Assembly (NCBI GenBank): GCA_022709905.1
Contig: JAKLHY010000006.1
Coordinates: 124,001-188,000 of the forward strand
Direction: 5' to 3'
Source: Verrucomicrobiota bacterium
GTDB taxonomy: Bacteria > Verrucomicrobiota > Verrucomicrobiia > Limisphaerales > UBA1319
DNA length: 64,000 nucleotides
The position numbers were made by a program, and so were the translations under genes. The notes beneath the pieces were generated by a model. It saw only the letters and a program-made list of their open reading frames with translations, searched no databases and was not told where the DNA came from. Positions 1-9,116 of this stretch are shown in pieces (position 1 is the stretch's first letter; the number at the start of each line of letters is the position of its first letter).

Positions 1-972
1 CAGATGGGAGTCCAAAGCCAGCCCGGGCGGGGATCCATGTTTTGGTTCACTGTCAAGCTCAAGAAGCAGCCTTGCGCCGCCGCCCCCCGCCTGCCGGGCA
101 CGGAGTCCCTGGCGGGGCTGAGCATCCTGGTAATCGACGACTGTCTTTCAGCGCGGAAAGCGCTTCACCACATGACCGATCATTGGGGGATGCAAAATGG
201 CGGTGCGGCCAATGCCGGCAAGGCCCTGGAGATACTGCGTTGTCGTGCCCGCGATAAGAATCCTTACGACCTGGCCCTTGTCGGGTTGCGCTTTCCCGAC
301 ACCGCTAACCTCGCCATAATCCAGGCCATCCGATCTGAACCGCTGTTGGCTTCCACCCGGTTGATTCTTTTGACACCATCCAGCGTGGGGAAAGAAGCAG
401 ATGAACTCCAAATCATGAGAGTTGCCGCCAGCCTCTCCAGGCCCATCCGTCATGCCGCCTTGGGTCGACTTCTGGTCCAATCGGTTCATGCCAGCTTTCT
501 GCGATCTCCTCCGGAATCTCCCGTTCCCTGGATCCAGATCCCCCCGGCCCTCCCTGTTGCCTCCCAGGAAACCACTAAACCAGCCCGCATTCTGGTCGCC
601 GAAGACAATCCTGTGAACCAAAAAGTCGCCCTCCAGCAGCTCAAGAAACTAGGCTACACCGCTGAAGCAGTTGCCAATGGAGCGGAAGTCTTGAACGCCC
701 TCAGGAATTCGGCCTATGACCTGATCCTCATGGACTGCCAGATGCCGGTGATCGACGGCTACGAAGCCACCCGTCGGATTCGATCCCTTCCTGGATTGGA
801 CCGGTCGCTTTCCTCCTCCAGGCCGTTGCGGATTATCGCCATGACCGCCCATGCCATGGAAGGCGACCGCGAGAAATGTCTCAGTTCCGGCATGGATGAT
901 TACATCAGCAAACCGGTTCGTCTGCCGGACCTTAAGGCCATCATCGAACGTCACCTCCACGAGCCGACGTAA
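1..972 (+). CDS. C-terminal part of a hybrid histidine kinase with two receiver domains (5' truncated by window)
   Basis: The reading frame is open from base 1, so the start lies upstream. The first residues (QPGRGSMFWFTV) match the G2 end of a HATPase_c domain. Two response-regulator receiver domains follow, counting from the Met at base 4. The first, about residues 38-155, begins ILVIDD but has Gly in VGLRFPD where the phospho-acceptor Asp is expected, so it is probably a pseudo-receiver. The second, about residues 194-318, is complete: acidic pair in VAEDN, acceptor Asp in LMDCQMP, Thr in AMTA and Lys in SKP. The family transfers phosphate from His to Asp in two-component signalling. No HPt domain is visible in the part seen. 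It converges on the FG-GAP gene, with 4 bases between the stops. Confidence 0.9.
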   Translation, partial: QMGVQSQPGRGSMFWFTVKLKKQPCAAAPRLPGTESLAGLSILVIDDCLSARKALHHMTDHWGMQNGGAANAGKALEILRCRARDKNPYDLALVGLRFPDTANLAIIQAIRSEPLLASTRLILLTPSSVGKEADELQIMRVAASLSRPIRHAALGRLLVQSVHASFLRSPPESPVPWIQIPPALPVASQETTKPARILVAEDNPVNQKVALQQLKKLGYTAEAVANGAEVLNALRNSAYDLILMDCQMPVIDGYEATRRIRSLPGLDRSLSSSRPLRIIAMTAHAMEGDREKCLSSGMDDYISKPVRLPDLKAIIERHLHEPT

Positions 973-976
973 CTCG

Positions 977-3358
977 CTATTCCTGGGTATACAAAAGCAC
1001 CCGGTCGTGAACCAGGATCGCCAGGTCGCTTTTCCCATCCCCAGTCAAGTCCGTCACAACGGCCTCGCGCGGTTCTGTCATGTCCGCTGCCGCTCCCCGA
1101 TAGGAGCGTTCCTCAAAAACCTGCCATCGGGCCGCTGCAACCAAGTCTCGGGGCGGACTGTATCGCACCAGGTCAACGTGGTGTTTGGCTGTCTCAAGAA
1201 ATACCAGGTCACGCAGTCCGTCCTGGTCCAGATCCCCCGTCACGACATCGCTTAAATAACCATCCTTAATCAATGTCTCGTAACTGCCCAATTCGGTCAA
1301 CGCCCAGGAGTCGCCATCAAAATCCATCAGAGCCACCGCTTGTAGCCCAAGAAACGATACCGTTCTCGCAGCGCCTTCCCCCATCGCCACCGTCTCCAGA
1401 CGGCTGAAGGCCGTGTTCGACACAGGCAGGTTGCGCACGATCTGCCAGACCCCGGCAGAATCCCGTTCGCATAAACTGAGGGTCTTCTGTTCGGCATCCA
1501 ACATCGCCAAGGTCGCGATCCGATTTGTGGCCTTCTGAATCGCGGCAGCCCCGACGATTCGAGATTGCCCGTTCGCCCCGTTGATCTGGTCTTTCACCAG
1601 GAAATTCCAGCCGCCCGCCCCATCCTTTTCAGAAGAGTTGGCAAGCTTCTGGAGCACCAGCGCCCGGAGGAAATTCTTTTGCGCCACCAAGAGCTCCGTC
1701 TTTCCATCCCCATCGATGTCACAACGGGTCGCCCAAGGCTGTTCACTGCTGCCTCCCGGAGGCGCCAGATCAATTTCTTCAAACCCGGTCTTCTCAAGCT
1801 GCCGAAGGATCTTGATCTTCTCGTAACGAATCAGAATCACCAGGTCAACAAGACCGTCCTGATCCGCATCGTGCCAAAACAGCCCGTCGGGATTCGTCTT
1901 GAACTCCTTGCTCAGCGGCTGTGAATACGCCTCTCCCTGGAAGGGTTTCGTCCACAAAACGCGACGCCCATCCTGGTCCAGGATCACCGCTAATAACGGA
2001 GACACCCCCGGCTTAGGGACGCCCACCGCCAGCGCCAGAGGCTTGCCCTCAACCGCCACGCTGGAAGGAAACGGGATCCGACCGGCCGGAGTCAATTGAG
2101 CAATTCCAATCTGGGACTCATCCGTGCTAAGCAAAAACAGCTCCACTCTCTGATCGCCATCCCAATCCGCGCTCGACATCTCGCTCACCCCCGTGAAACA
2201 AGGAAATACTCGGCCATTCTCCAAACGGCCGTCGGATCGCTGCGCGTAAAAACCGATCTGTCCACTCTCGGGATCGGCCACCACCAAGTCCACACGGCCG
2301 TCCTGATTCAGATCGGCCCACACCATGCCTCGCCTGGCCTTGGTCGTTTTCGGCAAGGGAATGATCTCAAACTGCCCCTTTCGAAAACCGCCACCGGCCG
2401 ATTCGGCGCGGTGCCGCTCAAACTTGGACAACTGCGCCCGCCCTGAGTTCTGAGCGACCGTGATGAGCTCGGTCTGGCCGTCGCGATCCAGATCGTCCGC
2501 TAAAAACGAACGCACCGGCGCCAGTTGAAATGGGACCTCAGGCCCCAGCAAACCCGCTTCATCCTGAAGCCGAAAACGCAATGGATACGGACTTTCCCAA
2601 TTGATCAAAAGCAAATCGGACCGGCAATCGCCATCGATATCCAAGATCTGATGAGCCCGAACGCTGTCAGAAAAAGGCAGCCTCTCGGGTTCCTGAAAGC
2701 CCTGTTCTTTGGATTGGTAAAGGGCATGGATGGCCGTTTCCCCCAATAGCATCAAATCGGCCAGGTGATCTCCATTAATGTCCCCCCACGTCAGCGCGTT
2801 CGGTCCAATCTGTCCGTCCGGAATCGTCCACTTCCGAACGACTCTCCAGGCGTTGGAAGGCGAATTGAACTGCAAACACAACTCCTTGGGCTCACCAAAA
2901 TGCGCCAAGTCAGGTAAACCATCCCCGTTAAGATCGGCGACCACGATCGATGAAATCCGCTTCTCCGAGGCCAACGATTCAATCCGAAACCGCGCATCAG
3001 GCGGAAGCGCGTTCAGTTCTTGTCGGTCTCGCCCCGAAGGGACAATCTCCTGCCGGTCCTTTCCTGTCTGGTTGATCAACAGATTGATCCGAGATCGGTT
3101 GTTGTTGACCACCACAAGATCGGTCAGTCCATCCCGATTCAGATCAGCCGCCTGCAGCAGGCTGATGTTCCGATCCAACGGAAATATCTCAGGGCCCTCA
3201 AAGCCAAACTCCCGATCGGCCGCCATCGGCCGCGCCGCCAAAACCCCCAGAATAACCACCCCAAGGTAACATCCCCAGGAAGCCCTCTTGCCTGCGCTCC
3301 CCGGCCTGTTGTTCGGCATCTGGCAGTCTCTCATTTCGTATAAAAACCAAAATGCCAC
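977..3358 (-). CDS. Secreted FG-GAP/VCBS repeat protein
   Basis: 793 residues from the first start. An internal Met at residue 14 (base 3319) is the more natural start because it leads quickly into a hydrophobic segment (CYLGVVILGVLAARPMAA) that looks like a signal peptide. The mature protein holds about a dozen repeats of the type D-x-(N/D)-x-D-G-x-x-D-L (DLNRDGLTDLVVV, DINGDHLADLMLL, DIDGDGKTELLVA, DLTGDGKSDLAIL). These are the calcium-binding cores of FG-GAP/VCBS blades that build integrin-like beta-propellers. The likely location is extracytoplasmic and the ligand is unknown. No catalytic domain is visible. The gene is divergent from the NCS1 permease gene, with about 110-150 bases of shared upstream DNA. 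Confidence 0.85.
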   Translation of the reverse strand: MAFWFLYEMRDCQMPNNRPGSAGKRASWGCYLGVVILGVLAARPMAADREFGFEGPEIFPLDRNISLLQAADLNRDGLTDLVVVNNNRSRINLLINQTGKDRQEIVPSGRDRQELNALPPDARFRIESLASEKRISSIVVADLNGDGLPDLAHFGEPKELCLQFNSPSNAWRVVRKWTIPDGQIGPNALTWGDINGDHLADLMLLGETAIHALYQSKEQGFQEPERLPFSDSVRAHQILDIDGDCRSDLLLINWESPYPLRFRLQDEAGLLGPEVPFQLAPVRSFLADDLDRDGQTELITVAQNSGRAQLSKFERHRAESAGGGFRKGQFEIIPLPKTTKARRGMVWADLNQDGRVDLVVADPESGQIGFYAQRSDGRLENGRVFPCFTGVSEMSSADWDGDQRVELFLLSTDESQIGIAQLTPAGRIPFPSSVAVEGKPLALAVGVPKPGVSPLLAVILDQDGRRVLWTKPFQGEAYSQPLSKEFKTNPDGLFWHDADQDGLVDLVILIRYEKIKILRQLEKTGFEEIDLAPPGGSSEQPWATRCDIDGDGKTELLVAQKNFLRALVLQKLANSSEKDGAGGWNFLVKDQINGANGQSRIVGAAAIQKATNRIATLAMLDAEQKTLSLCERDSAGVWQIVRNLPVSNTAFSRLETVAMGEGAARTVSFLGLQAVALMDFDGDSWALTELGSYETLIKDGYLSDVVTGDLDQDGLRDLVFLETAKHHVDLVRYSPPRDLVAAARWQVFEERSYRGAAADMTEPREAVVTDLTGDGKSDLAILVHDRVLLYTQE

Positions 3359-3466
3359 CGCCCCAGTCTTTTGACCAGATTATTCCCGGAAACCCACCGG
3401 GATGCGGCCTTTCCCGGCCTACTTTTGGCTTGCCGATCTTGGGTAAAGGTTGGATAACCATCGGCC

Positions 3467-4879
3467 ATGAACCAAGCTAATATCCAGTTGCCATCGTATA
3501 TCACCAGCGCGGTGCCAAATCCCTCAAACAAGCGCGCCCCCTGGTACACCAACACGGCTCCCACCTACGCGGGAATCTTCCTCTGGTTTGTCTTCTGGCA
3601 GGATGCTGTCAACGCTCCCAATCAGGGCGGGCTGCTCTCCCAGGGACTCGGCTGGGCTTTGATCAGCCTGGTCTTGGCCGCGCTCGTCTGTCACTTTTTG
3701 TTCTATCTGGTCCCGGGCATGCTGGGCATGAAAACCGGCTTGCCCCTCTACATCGTCGGCACCTCGACCTTTGGCAGCACCGGAGGCTTCCTCCTGCCCG
3801 GATTCCTTATGGGCCTGCTCCAGTTCGGTTGGTTGGGCGTCAACACCTTCTTTGCGGCTCAGGCCTTGGGTGTCTTCTTTGGCCTGGAATCCAGCAGCGC
3901 GGCCGTCAAGGCCATCATGGTGATTTGGGGAGTGCTCGCGGCGTTTGTCGGTCTGAAGGGCATTCAATATGTCGCCAAAGTCGCCACCTACCTGCCTCTG
4001 ATTCCCATTGCGATCCTGCTGCTCCTCCTCGCCAAAACCATCGGCGGACTCGGCACTTTTGACGCCTCCAAGCTCGTGGAACTTCACAAACAGGTTGATG
4101 CCTCGGCCCCGGCCGCCTTGAGTGCGTTTGGAGTTCTGGCGGTGATGATGACCTATGTGGTCGGCTTTTTTGCCACCGCAGGCGCCGCAGGGGTTGATTT
4201 CGGACTCAACAGCCGCGACAAAAAGGATGTTTCGATGGGCGGCATCGTGGGCGTGGCGCTCGCCATCGTCCTCACAGCCGGTATTTCGGTCCTGGTCGTC
4301 GCCGGCACCTACGGCAATCCGGAACTGAGCAAGACAGCCGTGGAAGCTGGCAAGGGGAAATTAATCCTACAAAGCACAGGTTTGGTCCCAGTGCTTATGG
4401 CGGGCAAGGGCGCTGGCTTGATCATGTTCCTGCTCGCCGTGGCCGCCTTCCCTCCCGCCTGCTTCTCGTCCTTCATCGCCGCCAACAGCTTTAAAACCAC
4501 CCTCCCCAACGTGAATCCGTTCATCTCGGTCGGAATTGGCGCCGCAATCAGCATCATCCTGGCTCTCACCGGCCTCGCGGGCAAAGCCATCATCGTCTTC
4601 AACATCATTGGGGCCTCGTTCGGCCCCATCTGCGGCGCCATGATGGTCGACTATCTGTTGAATGGCAAAACCTGGTCCGGCCCGCGCGCTGGCTTCAATC
4701 CCGCCGGTTGGGTTTCCTGGGCCCTCGGATTTGTCGTTGGCATTCTGCCAATCCTCAACATCTACCCGGTCCCGGCCGCGCCAGTTGCGGCGTTCATCGT
4801 GGGCACCGTGGTCTATTTCGTAGCTGCCAAGGCCGGCATGCTGACTCCTGTGGTTCCTTTGCCTGCTAAGAAGGCCTGA
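3467..4879 (+). CDS. NCS1-family purine/cytosine permease-like transporter
   Basis: 470 residues, about 12 predicted membrane segments. The N-terminus (RAPWYTNTAPTYAGIFLWFVFW) and the later GGFLLPGFLMGLLQFGWLGVN stretch are typical of the nucleobase:cation symporter-1 (CodB-like) family, and the length is normal for it. The family imports cytosine, purines, allantoin, hydantoins or thiamine-type compounds with Na+ or H+. The substrate cannot be read from sequence, and no nucleobase catabolic gene lies nearby. The gene stands alone and is followed directly by a strong terminator. No clear Shine-Dalgarno sequence precedes the ATG, which is common in this phylum. Confidence 0.85.
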   Translation: MNQANIQLPSYITSAVPNPSNKRAPWYTNTAPTYAGIFLWFVFWQDAVNAPNQGGLLSQGLGWALISLVLAALVCHFLFYLVPGMLGMKTGLPLYIVGTSTFGSTGGFLLPGFLMGLLQFGWLGVNTFFAAQALGVFFGLESSSAAVKAIMVIWGVLAAFVGLKGIQYVAKVATYLPLIPIAILLLLLAKTIGGLGTFDASKLVELHKQVDASAPAALSAFGVLAVMMTYVVGFFATAGAAGVDFGLNSRDKKDVSMGGIVGVALAIVLTAGISVLVVAGTYGNPELSKTAVEAGKGKLILQSTGLVPVLMAGKGAGLIMFLLAVAAFPPACFSSFIAANSFKTTLPNVNPFISVGIGAAISIILALTGLAGKAIIVFNIIGASFGPICGAMMVDYLLNGKTWSGPRAGFNPAGWVSWALGFVVGILPILNIYPVPAAPVAAFIVGTVVYFVAAKAGMLTPVVPLPAKKA

Positions 4880-4902
4880 ACCACCCCACATCCAGTCACA
4901 GC

Positions 4903-4931
4903 GAGGCAGGCTTGGCCTGCCTCTTTTTTTT
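4903..4931 (+). terminator. Rho-independent terminator after the NCS1 permease
   Basis: A perfect 9-bp stem (4903-4911 with 4915-4923), TTG loop, then a run of eight T. It starts 23 bases after the permease stop and ends that transcript. Confidence 0.9.
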
Positions 4932-5001
4932 GAAAAAATTTGAAACCAAAATCCATTTCGGACGTCTACTTAATTGAACAACCTCCCACGGTTGTATCGT
5001 A

Positions 5002-5131
5002 TTGACAGAGGGATCCTGTCAGTAATGACACTCTCCATCCCCTGGAGTGAGTGTTCATTGCGCCTCTGAGCGCCTCGGTGAAGGCGTGAGAGATCCTATC
5101 ACCAAAAGGGCCAGTTTTTCTGGCCCTTTTT
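5002..5131 (+). ncRNA. Candidate small structured RNA ending in an intrinsic terminator
   Basis: This interval lies between the permease terminator (4903-4931) and a second perfect terminator (5104-5131), and no protein gene on the plus strand uses that second terminator. It contains two stacked-hairpin candidates. One is a CTCCA/TGGAG hairpin flanked by GACACT/AGTGTT pairing at about 5026-5055. The other is a CGCCT/AGGCG hairpin with outer CTCT/AGAG pairing at about 5062-5092. TTGACA at 5002-5007 or TTGAAC at 4974-4979 could be a -35 box, but no good -10 box is visible. I do not recognise an Rfam family. It could instead be the 3' untranslated region of the minus-strand genes with a bidirectional terminator. 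Confidence 0.35.
5104..5131 (+). terminator. Strong, probably bidirectional intrinsic terminator
   Basis: A perfect 11-bp stem (5104-5114 with 5120-5130) and TTTTT loop, with the T-tract on the plus strand at 5125-5132. On the minus strand it abuts the stop of the 85-residue gene and also has a T-rich descending arm, so it can end transcription in both directions. Confidence 0.85.
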
Positions 5132-5388
5132 TATTCCTCAATCATGGGATGAGCCTGATCAGGCCGCTGTCCCTTCGTCGCGCTCAGAAATCCCAGAGTC
5201 ACTGCGTGCGGTTCTCCATTGACCAGCGAAAAGATAATGACCCTCTCCAGCATGCGACCGGCTTGAAGAGTCGTACAGAGCCTCACCAACTCGTCCAATG
5301 TGCGAAAGGGCACCATCTCTTCCTCGTAGTCCGCCTGGTCTGTCCGGATAAAAACCGCTTGTCCAATCGCATAGGAGGGCAGATCCAT
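5131..5388 (-). CDS. Small hypothetical protein downstream of the pcm-like gene
   Basis: 85 residues, acidic, no signal peptide or membrane segment. I do not recognise a family. It starts 6 bases after the stop of the isoaspartate methyltransferase gene on the same strand and ends at the terminator hairpin, so the two are very likely one transcript. Translational coupling is the best evidence that it is real. Function unknown. Confidence 0.6.
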   Translation of the reverse strand: MDLPSYAIGQAVFIRTDQADYEEEMVPFRTLDELVRLCTTLQAGRMLERVIIFSLVNGEPHAVTLGFLSATKGQRPDQAHPMIEE

Positions 5389-5394
5389 ATCGCT

Positions 5395-6132
5395 TTAGTG
5401 TTTTTGGATTGCGCCGGTCATCGGTACAAACCTCACGGGCAAAACCGCTCTTTGGATCACCTCCCGGTTCCGCTTCTCCAGAAGATACAGCATTTGGTCA
5501 TGCATCTCCCCTACAGGAATTATCATCCGGCCGCCCTCCCGGAGCTGTTCAAAAAGAGGTTTTGGAATTTGCGTTGGAGCGCAAGTCACGATGATTGCGT
5601 CAAACGGCCCATGCTCCGGCCAGCCCAAATAACCGTCTCCCGATTTGACCCTGACATTATCGTATCCAAGACGCTTCAAATCCCGAGCCGCTCTTTGCGC
5701 CAGCGCATCCACAATCTCAATGGTGTAGACCTCCGCGACCAGACGCGATAATACAGCCGCCTGGTATCCCGAGCCCGCTCCAATCTCCAAAACCCGATCC
5801 GAAGGCTGGGGATTGAGTTGCTCGGTCATGAATGCAACAATGTAAGGCTGAGAAATCGTCTGCCCATGGCCAATCGGCAAAGGATGATCCTCGTAGGCCT
5901 GCGCCCGATGCTCCTCCGGAACGAACTCATGACGAGGAACTTGCATAATGGCACTTATGACCAGTTGATTCGTGATATCCCGTCCAGGACTGGTCAGTTG
6001 TTCCTTGACCATTCGATGACGCTGGCTTTCCCAATCCGGCGGTCCCGGATGAGAATGCTCGGTGTCAACATTTGCGGTGCAGCCCACTAGGGCGAAGTAT
6101 GCCAGAAAGAAGCCCGACTGCACAATATTCAT
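5395..6132 (-). CDS. pcm: Protein-L-isoaspartate O-methyltransferase-like protein with a lipoprotein signal
   Basis: 245 residues. The core from about residue 35 is a typical PIMT: an MVKEQL helix, the VPRHEFVP motif, GHGQTISQPYIVAFM (substrate loop, about 88-102), the SAM-binding VLEIGAGSGYQAAVL (about 114-128) and GGRMIIPVG near the end. PIMT methylates L-isoaspartyl residues to start repair of aged proteins. The unusual part is residues 1-18: a hydrophobic segment ending in ALVGC, a good lipobox with Cys18. That predicts a lipid-anchored exported form, although SAM is a cytoplasmic cofactor. A downstream start near Met41 would remove the signal but would also cut into the conserved N-terminus. 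Confidence 0.85.
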   Translation of the reverse strand: MNIVQSGFFLAYFALVGCTANVDTEHSHPGPPDWESQRHRMVKEQLTSPGRDITNQLVISAIMQVPRHEFVPEEHRAQAYEDHPLPIGHGQTISQPYIVAFMTEQLNPQPSDRVLEIGAGSGYQAAVLSRLVAEVYTIEIVDALAQRAARDLKRLGYDNVRVKSGDGYLGWPEHGPFDAIIVTCAPTQIPKPLFEQLREGGRMIIPVGEMHDQMLYLLEKRNREVIQRAVLPVRFVPMTGAIQKH

Positions 6133-6301
6133 GAGATAACTTACCGGGAGGTCTTCCTGGATTCAACTGGGTGCGCCCAAAACAAGCAATGAAATGTTCT
6201 TTGAAGATCGGCGAAGTTCACGCCCCTGCGCCTCCAGGCAACCATCGGGTGATAAGCCGGAAAACAAACCCCAATGCCTTGGGGCGGTTTGAGGGGCGGC
6301 T

Positions 6302-8863
6302 TTATGAGGAACCCACCGCCCCGATATGACGAAGAGTAAAAACCGGACGTTCCTGGGCCTTGGACTCGGACAGATTGACCTCGAATTCAACCATCCAATC
6401 ATTGAGCCCCTGGGGATCGGCCAACATCTGCTGGACCAACCAATTGGGGGCAATCCGATCCGTCAGAACATGAGTATGGCGGATATTGCGGGCGTCTGGA
6501 TCCAGGCAGATGCGTTCATGTTCGACATAGTAAGGTTCGAGAGTCATCTTCAATCTCTCGGGATCCCAAGGGGTGCCGTCCGGGTGTTGGTCGTTTGCCA
6601 GGATGGCGAGCGCCTCCGGATAATCCCGAAAGGCCAGGGTCCGAAGAAACCGGAACACCTCAGCGCGAATCATCGCCGTAAACTTCGGTCGATCTCGAGT
6701 GACATCGGTGATCTCCGGAGTCCCGGAGGGCCTGATTTCGGCTTCTTCTTTGCGAGCGGCCGAGGTGGGATCGCGCATCCGTTCCCATTCATCGAGCAAG
6801 CTGGAGTCCACCTGGCGGATGAGGACGCCAAAAAAAGTTTCCATCTCGCAAACCGCTTCGGTCTTCATCATGTCAGGGACGGTTTGAGACAGCACCTTGT
6901 AGACATTGGACAGGTGCCGCAGCAGCAGGCCCTCGGACCGTTGGAGTTCGTATTGCCGGATGTAATCGGCAAAGGACAGACAGCCTTCGTACATCTCGCG
7001 CGCAATCGACTTGGGCCGGATGTTCTCCTGTCCCACCCATGGATGGCGTTGGGCAAACTCGTTAAAGGTCGAATAGATGAACTCCCGTTTGGGCTTGGGA
7101 TACTCCATTTGCTCGAGTTCCAGCATCCGATCTTCATATTCCACGCCCTGCATCTTGAGTTCGGCGATCCTCTGCGATTTCAATCGGGCCAACTGGCGAT
7201 TGAGGATGGCATCGGGATCTTCGAGGATCGACTCGACGAGAGTCAGCACGTCCAGCGCATAGTCGGGCTCGAACGGATCGAGCAACTTCAAGGTGTCCAG
7301 CAGGTAGAGCGACAAGGCTTGGTCCAGCGAGAAATCATCCTGCAAATCGACATTAACCCTTAATTTGGCCCCGTCCGGCGTGGGAGGAACAAACTCGATG
7401 ATCTTGCGGTCCAGCAAAGACCGGAACAGTTGCCAGGCGCGCCGGCGATGATCGCGTTTGGCATTGGGCGAATCGTGACACCTTTGAATTAACCGCTGCA
7501 TGGCCAGACACCCGTCCTCATCCCGGCTCAAAACGTTCAGCAACATGCCGTGGCTCACTTGAAATCGGGAAACCAATCGCTCGGGCGAGGATGCCACCAG
7601 GCGATTGAACGTGTTCTTGTCCCAGGACACAAAATTCTTCTCCGGGGGTTTTCGCCGAACGAATTTCTTTGCTTTGCCATCGGACGTGTTCTTTTGTTCC
7701 AGCCGTTTGTTCTCGATCACATGTTCCGGGGCTTGCACGATCACCCAACCTCGATCGTCAAAGCCTTTCCGCCCCGCGCGGCCGCTGATCTGATGAAAAT
7801 CCCGCGCGCTGAGGATGCCGGTTTTTTCCCCGTCGAATTTGCACAGCTTGGTAAACACGACCGTCCGGATCGGCACGTTGATCCCCACACCCAACGTGTC
7901 CGTGCCACAGATCACCTTGAGCAATCCCTTTTGCGCCAATTGCTCCATCAAAACCCGGTACTTGGGCAGGAGACCCGCGTGATGCAAGCCAATCCCGTTC
8001 TTCAGCCACTTCCGAATGTCCGGCCCATAGGGACTGGTGAACTTGAAGCCTTCCACGGCCGCGGCCAAGGCGTTCTTTTCCTCGCGGGTGCAAAAGTTCA
8101 CGCTCAGGAAATCCTGGGCGCTCTGAGCGCATTCCATCTGTGTGAAATGCACCAGATAAGCCGGCAGTTTCTTCTCGGCCATCAATCGCTCCAGGGTCCG
8201 GGTGATCGGTTCCTCTGAATACTCATGCTCCAGGGGCACGGGCCGAAGCACCGATCGGACGGTCACAGCCTCGGCTCCCGTCAAAGCCTTGAGTTCGGCC
8301 TCGAAGAAGGCCGTATCGCCCAGCGTGGCCGACATCAGAAGAAACCGCGTCTGCGGGAGCGTCAGCAACGGCGCCTGCCAGGCCACCCCCCGCTCCCGGT
8401 CGGCGTAGTAATGGAATTCGTCCATAATGACATCATCCACGGACGCCTTCGCCCCTTCGCGCAATGCGATATTGGCCAATATTTCAGCCGTGCAACACAG
8501 GATCGGCGCATCCCGATTCACCGTGGCGTCTCCGGTGCTCATTCCCACCTGGTCCGGCCCAAACTCGCGGCACAAGGCGAGAAACTTCTCGTTGACCAGC
8601 GCTTTGATAGGACAGGTGTAAACACTGCGACGCCCCTGACACCAAGACTTGAAATGCAGGGCGGTTGCCATCAGCGATTTCCCGGAACCTGTCGGGGTGT
8701 TGAGAATGACGTTCTTACCCTCGAACAGCTCCAGCATCGCCTCTTCCTGGGCTGGATAAAGACTCAACCCCCGGCAGGCAATGTAATCCATGAACTGGTC
8801 CAGGATTACCTCGACCGCCGCTCCGCGCGCCGTTTCATATCGAGCCAATAAGGGATATTCCAT
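6302..8863 (-). CDS. DEAD/DEAH-box helicase of the DUF3516/Ski2-like type
   Basis: 853 residues. Superfamily-2 helicase motifs are in order: Q-motif region YPAQEEAM (about 37-44), Walker [10 protein letters not shown] (about 54-62), [10 protein letters not shown] (Ia), Walker B variant DEFHYY (DEVH-like, about 145), SATL (III), then a helicase-C half with [28 protein letters not shown] and the motif VI region [12 protein letters not shown]. Those last motifs resemble Ski2/Mtr4 RNA helicases. The roughly 400-residue C-terminus matches what is annotated as DUF3516 in bacterial relatives. The likely role is ATP-driven RNA (or DNA) unwinding in the cytoplasm; the substrate is unknown. It is a single gene, with 169 bases between its stop and the pcm-like gene. 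Confidence 0.88.
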   Translation of the reverse strand: MEYPLLARYETARGAAVEVILDQFMDYIACRGLSLYPAQEEAMLELFEGKNVILNTPTGSGKSLMATALHFKSWCQGRRSVYTCPIKALVNEKFLALCREFGPDQVGMSTGDATVNRDAPILCCTAEILANIALREGAKASVDDVIMDEFHYYADRERGVAWQAPLLTLPQTRFLLMSATLGDTAFFEAELKALTGAEAVTVRSVLRPVPLEHEYSEEPITRTLERLMAEKKLPAYLVHFTQMECAQSAQDFLSVNFCTREEKNALAAAVEGFKFTSPYGPDIRKWLKNGIGLHHAGLLPKYRVLMEQLAQKGLLKVICGTDTLGVGINVPIRTVVFTKLCKFDGEKTGILSARDFHQISGRAGRKGFDDRGWVIVQAPEHVIENKRLEQKNTSDGKAKKFVRRKPPEKNFVSWDKNTFNRLVASSPERLVSRFQVSHGMLLNVLSRDEDGCLAMQRLIQRCHDSPNAKRDHRRRAWQLFRSLLDRKIIEFVPPTPDGAKLRVNVDLQDDFSLDQALSLYLLDTLKLLDPFEPDYALDVLTLVESILEDPDAILNRQLARLKSQRIAELKMQGVEYEDRMLELEQMEYPKPKREFIYSTFNEFAQRHPWVGQENIRPKSIAREMYEGCLSFADYIRQYELQRSEGLLLRHLSNVYKVLSQTVPDMMKTEAVCEMETFFGVLIRQVDSSLLDEWERMRDPTSAARKEEAEIRPSGTPEITDVTRDRPKFTAMIRAEVFRFLRTLAFRDYPEALAILANDQHPDGTPWDPERLKMTLEPYYVEHERICLDPDARNIRHTHVLTDRIAPNWLVQQMLADPQGLNDWMVEFEVNLSESKAQERPVFTLRHIGAVGSS

Positions 8864-9116
8864 CAGCTAAACCCCATTCTCAAACCGTGCCGGAATCGGA
8901 CGAATACCCATGCTTCCGTGCCACACCTCATTTCATCCGTGAAAACCCCATGCCTTGGCAAACCTTTTCGCAGGGGCCGGACATTTCAGAGAACATGCTT
9001 GCTCCATAACTCCAAACCGTGAAATATCCCGCCGAACAAACGCCATGCGATAATTTATTCACCTCTAACCAACGATCACTATTAACACCCACACTCCTCT
9101 AATTCCAATCCGACCT
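8864..9116. other. Divergent intergenic region between helicase and giant secreted protein
   Basis: 253 bases upstream of both genes. It is AT-richer near 9045-9110 (GATAATTTATT, ACTATTAACAC), so the plus-strand promoter is probably there, but no convincing -35/-10 pair and no hairpin stood out. Confidence 0.4.

Noticed and set aside
6326..7363. 345-codon open frame on the plus strand
   Set aside because: Antisense to the helicase gene whose motifs are in order; no independent evidence.
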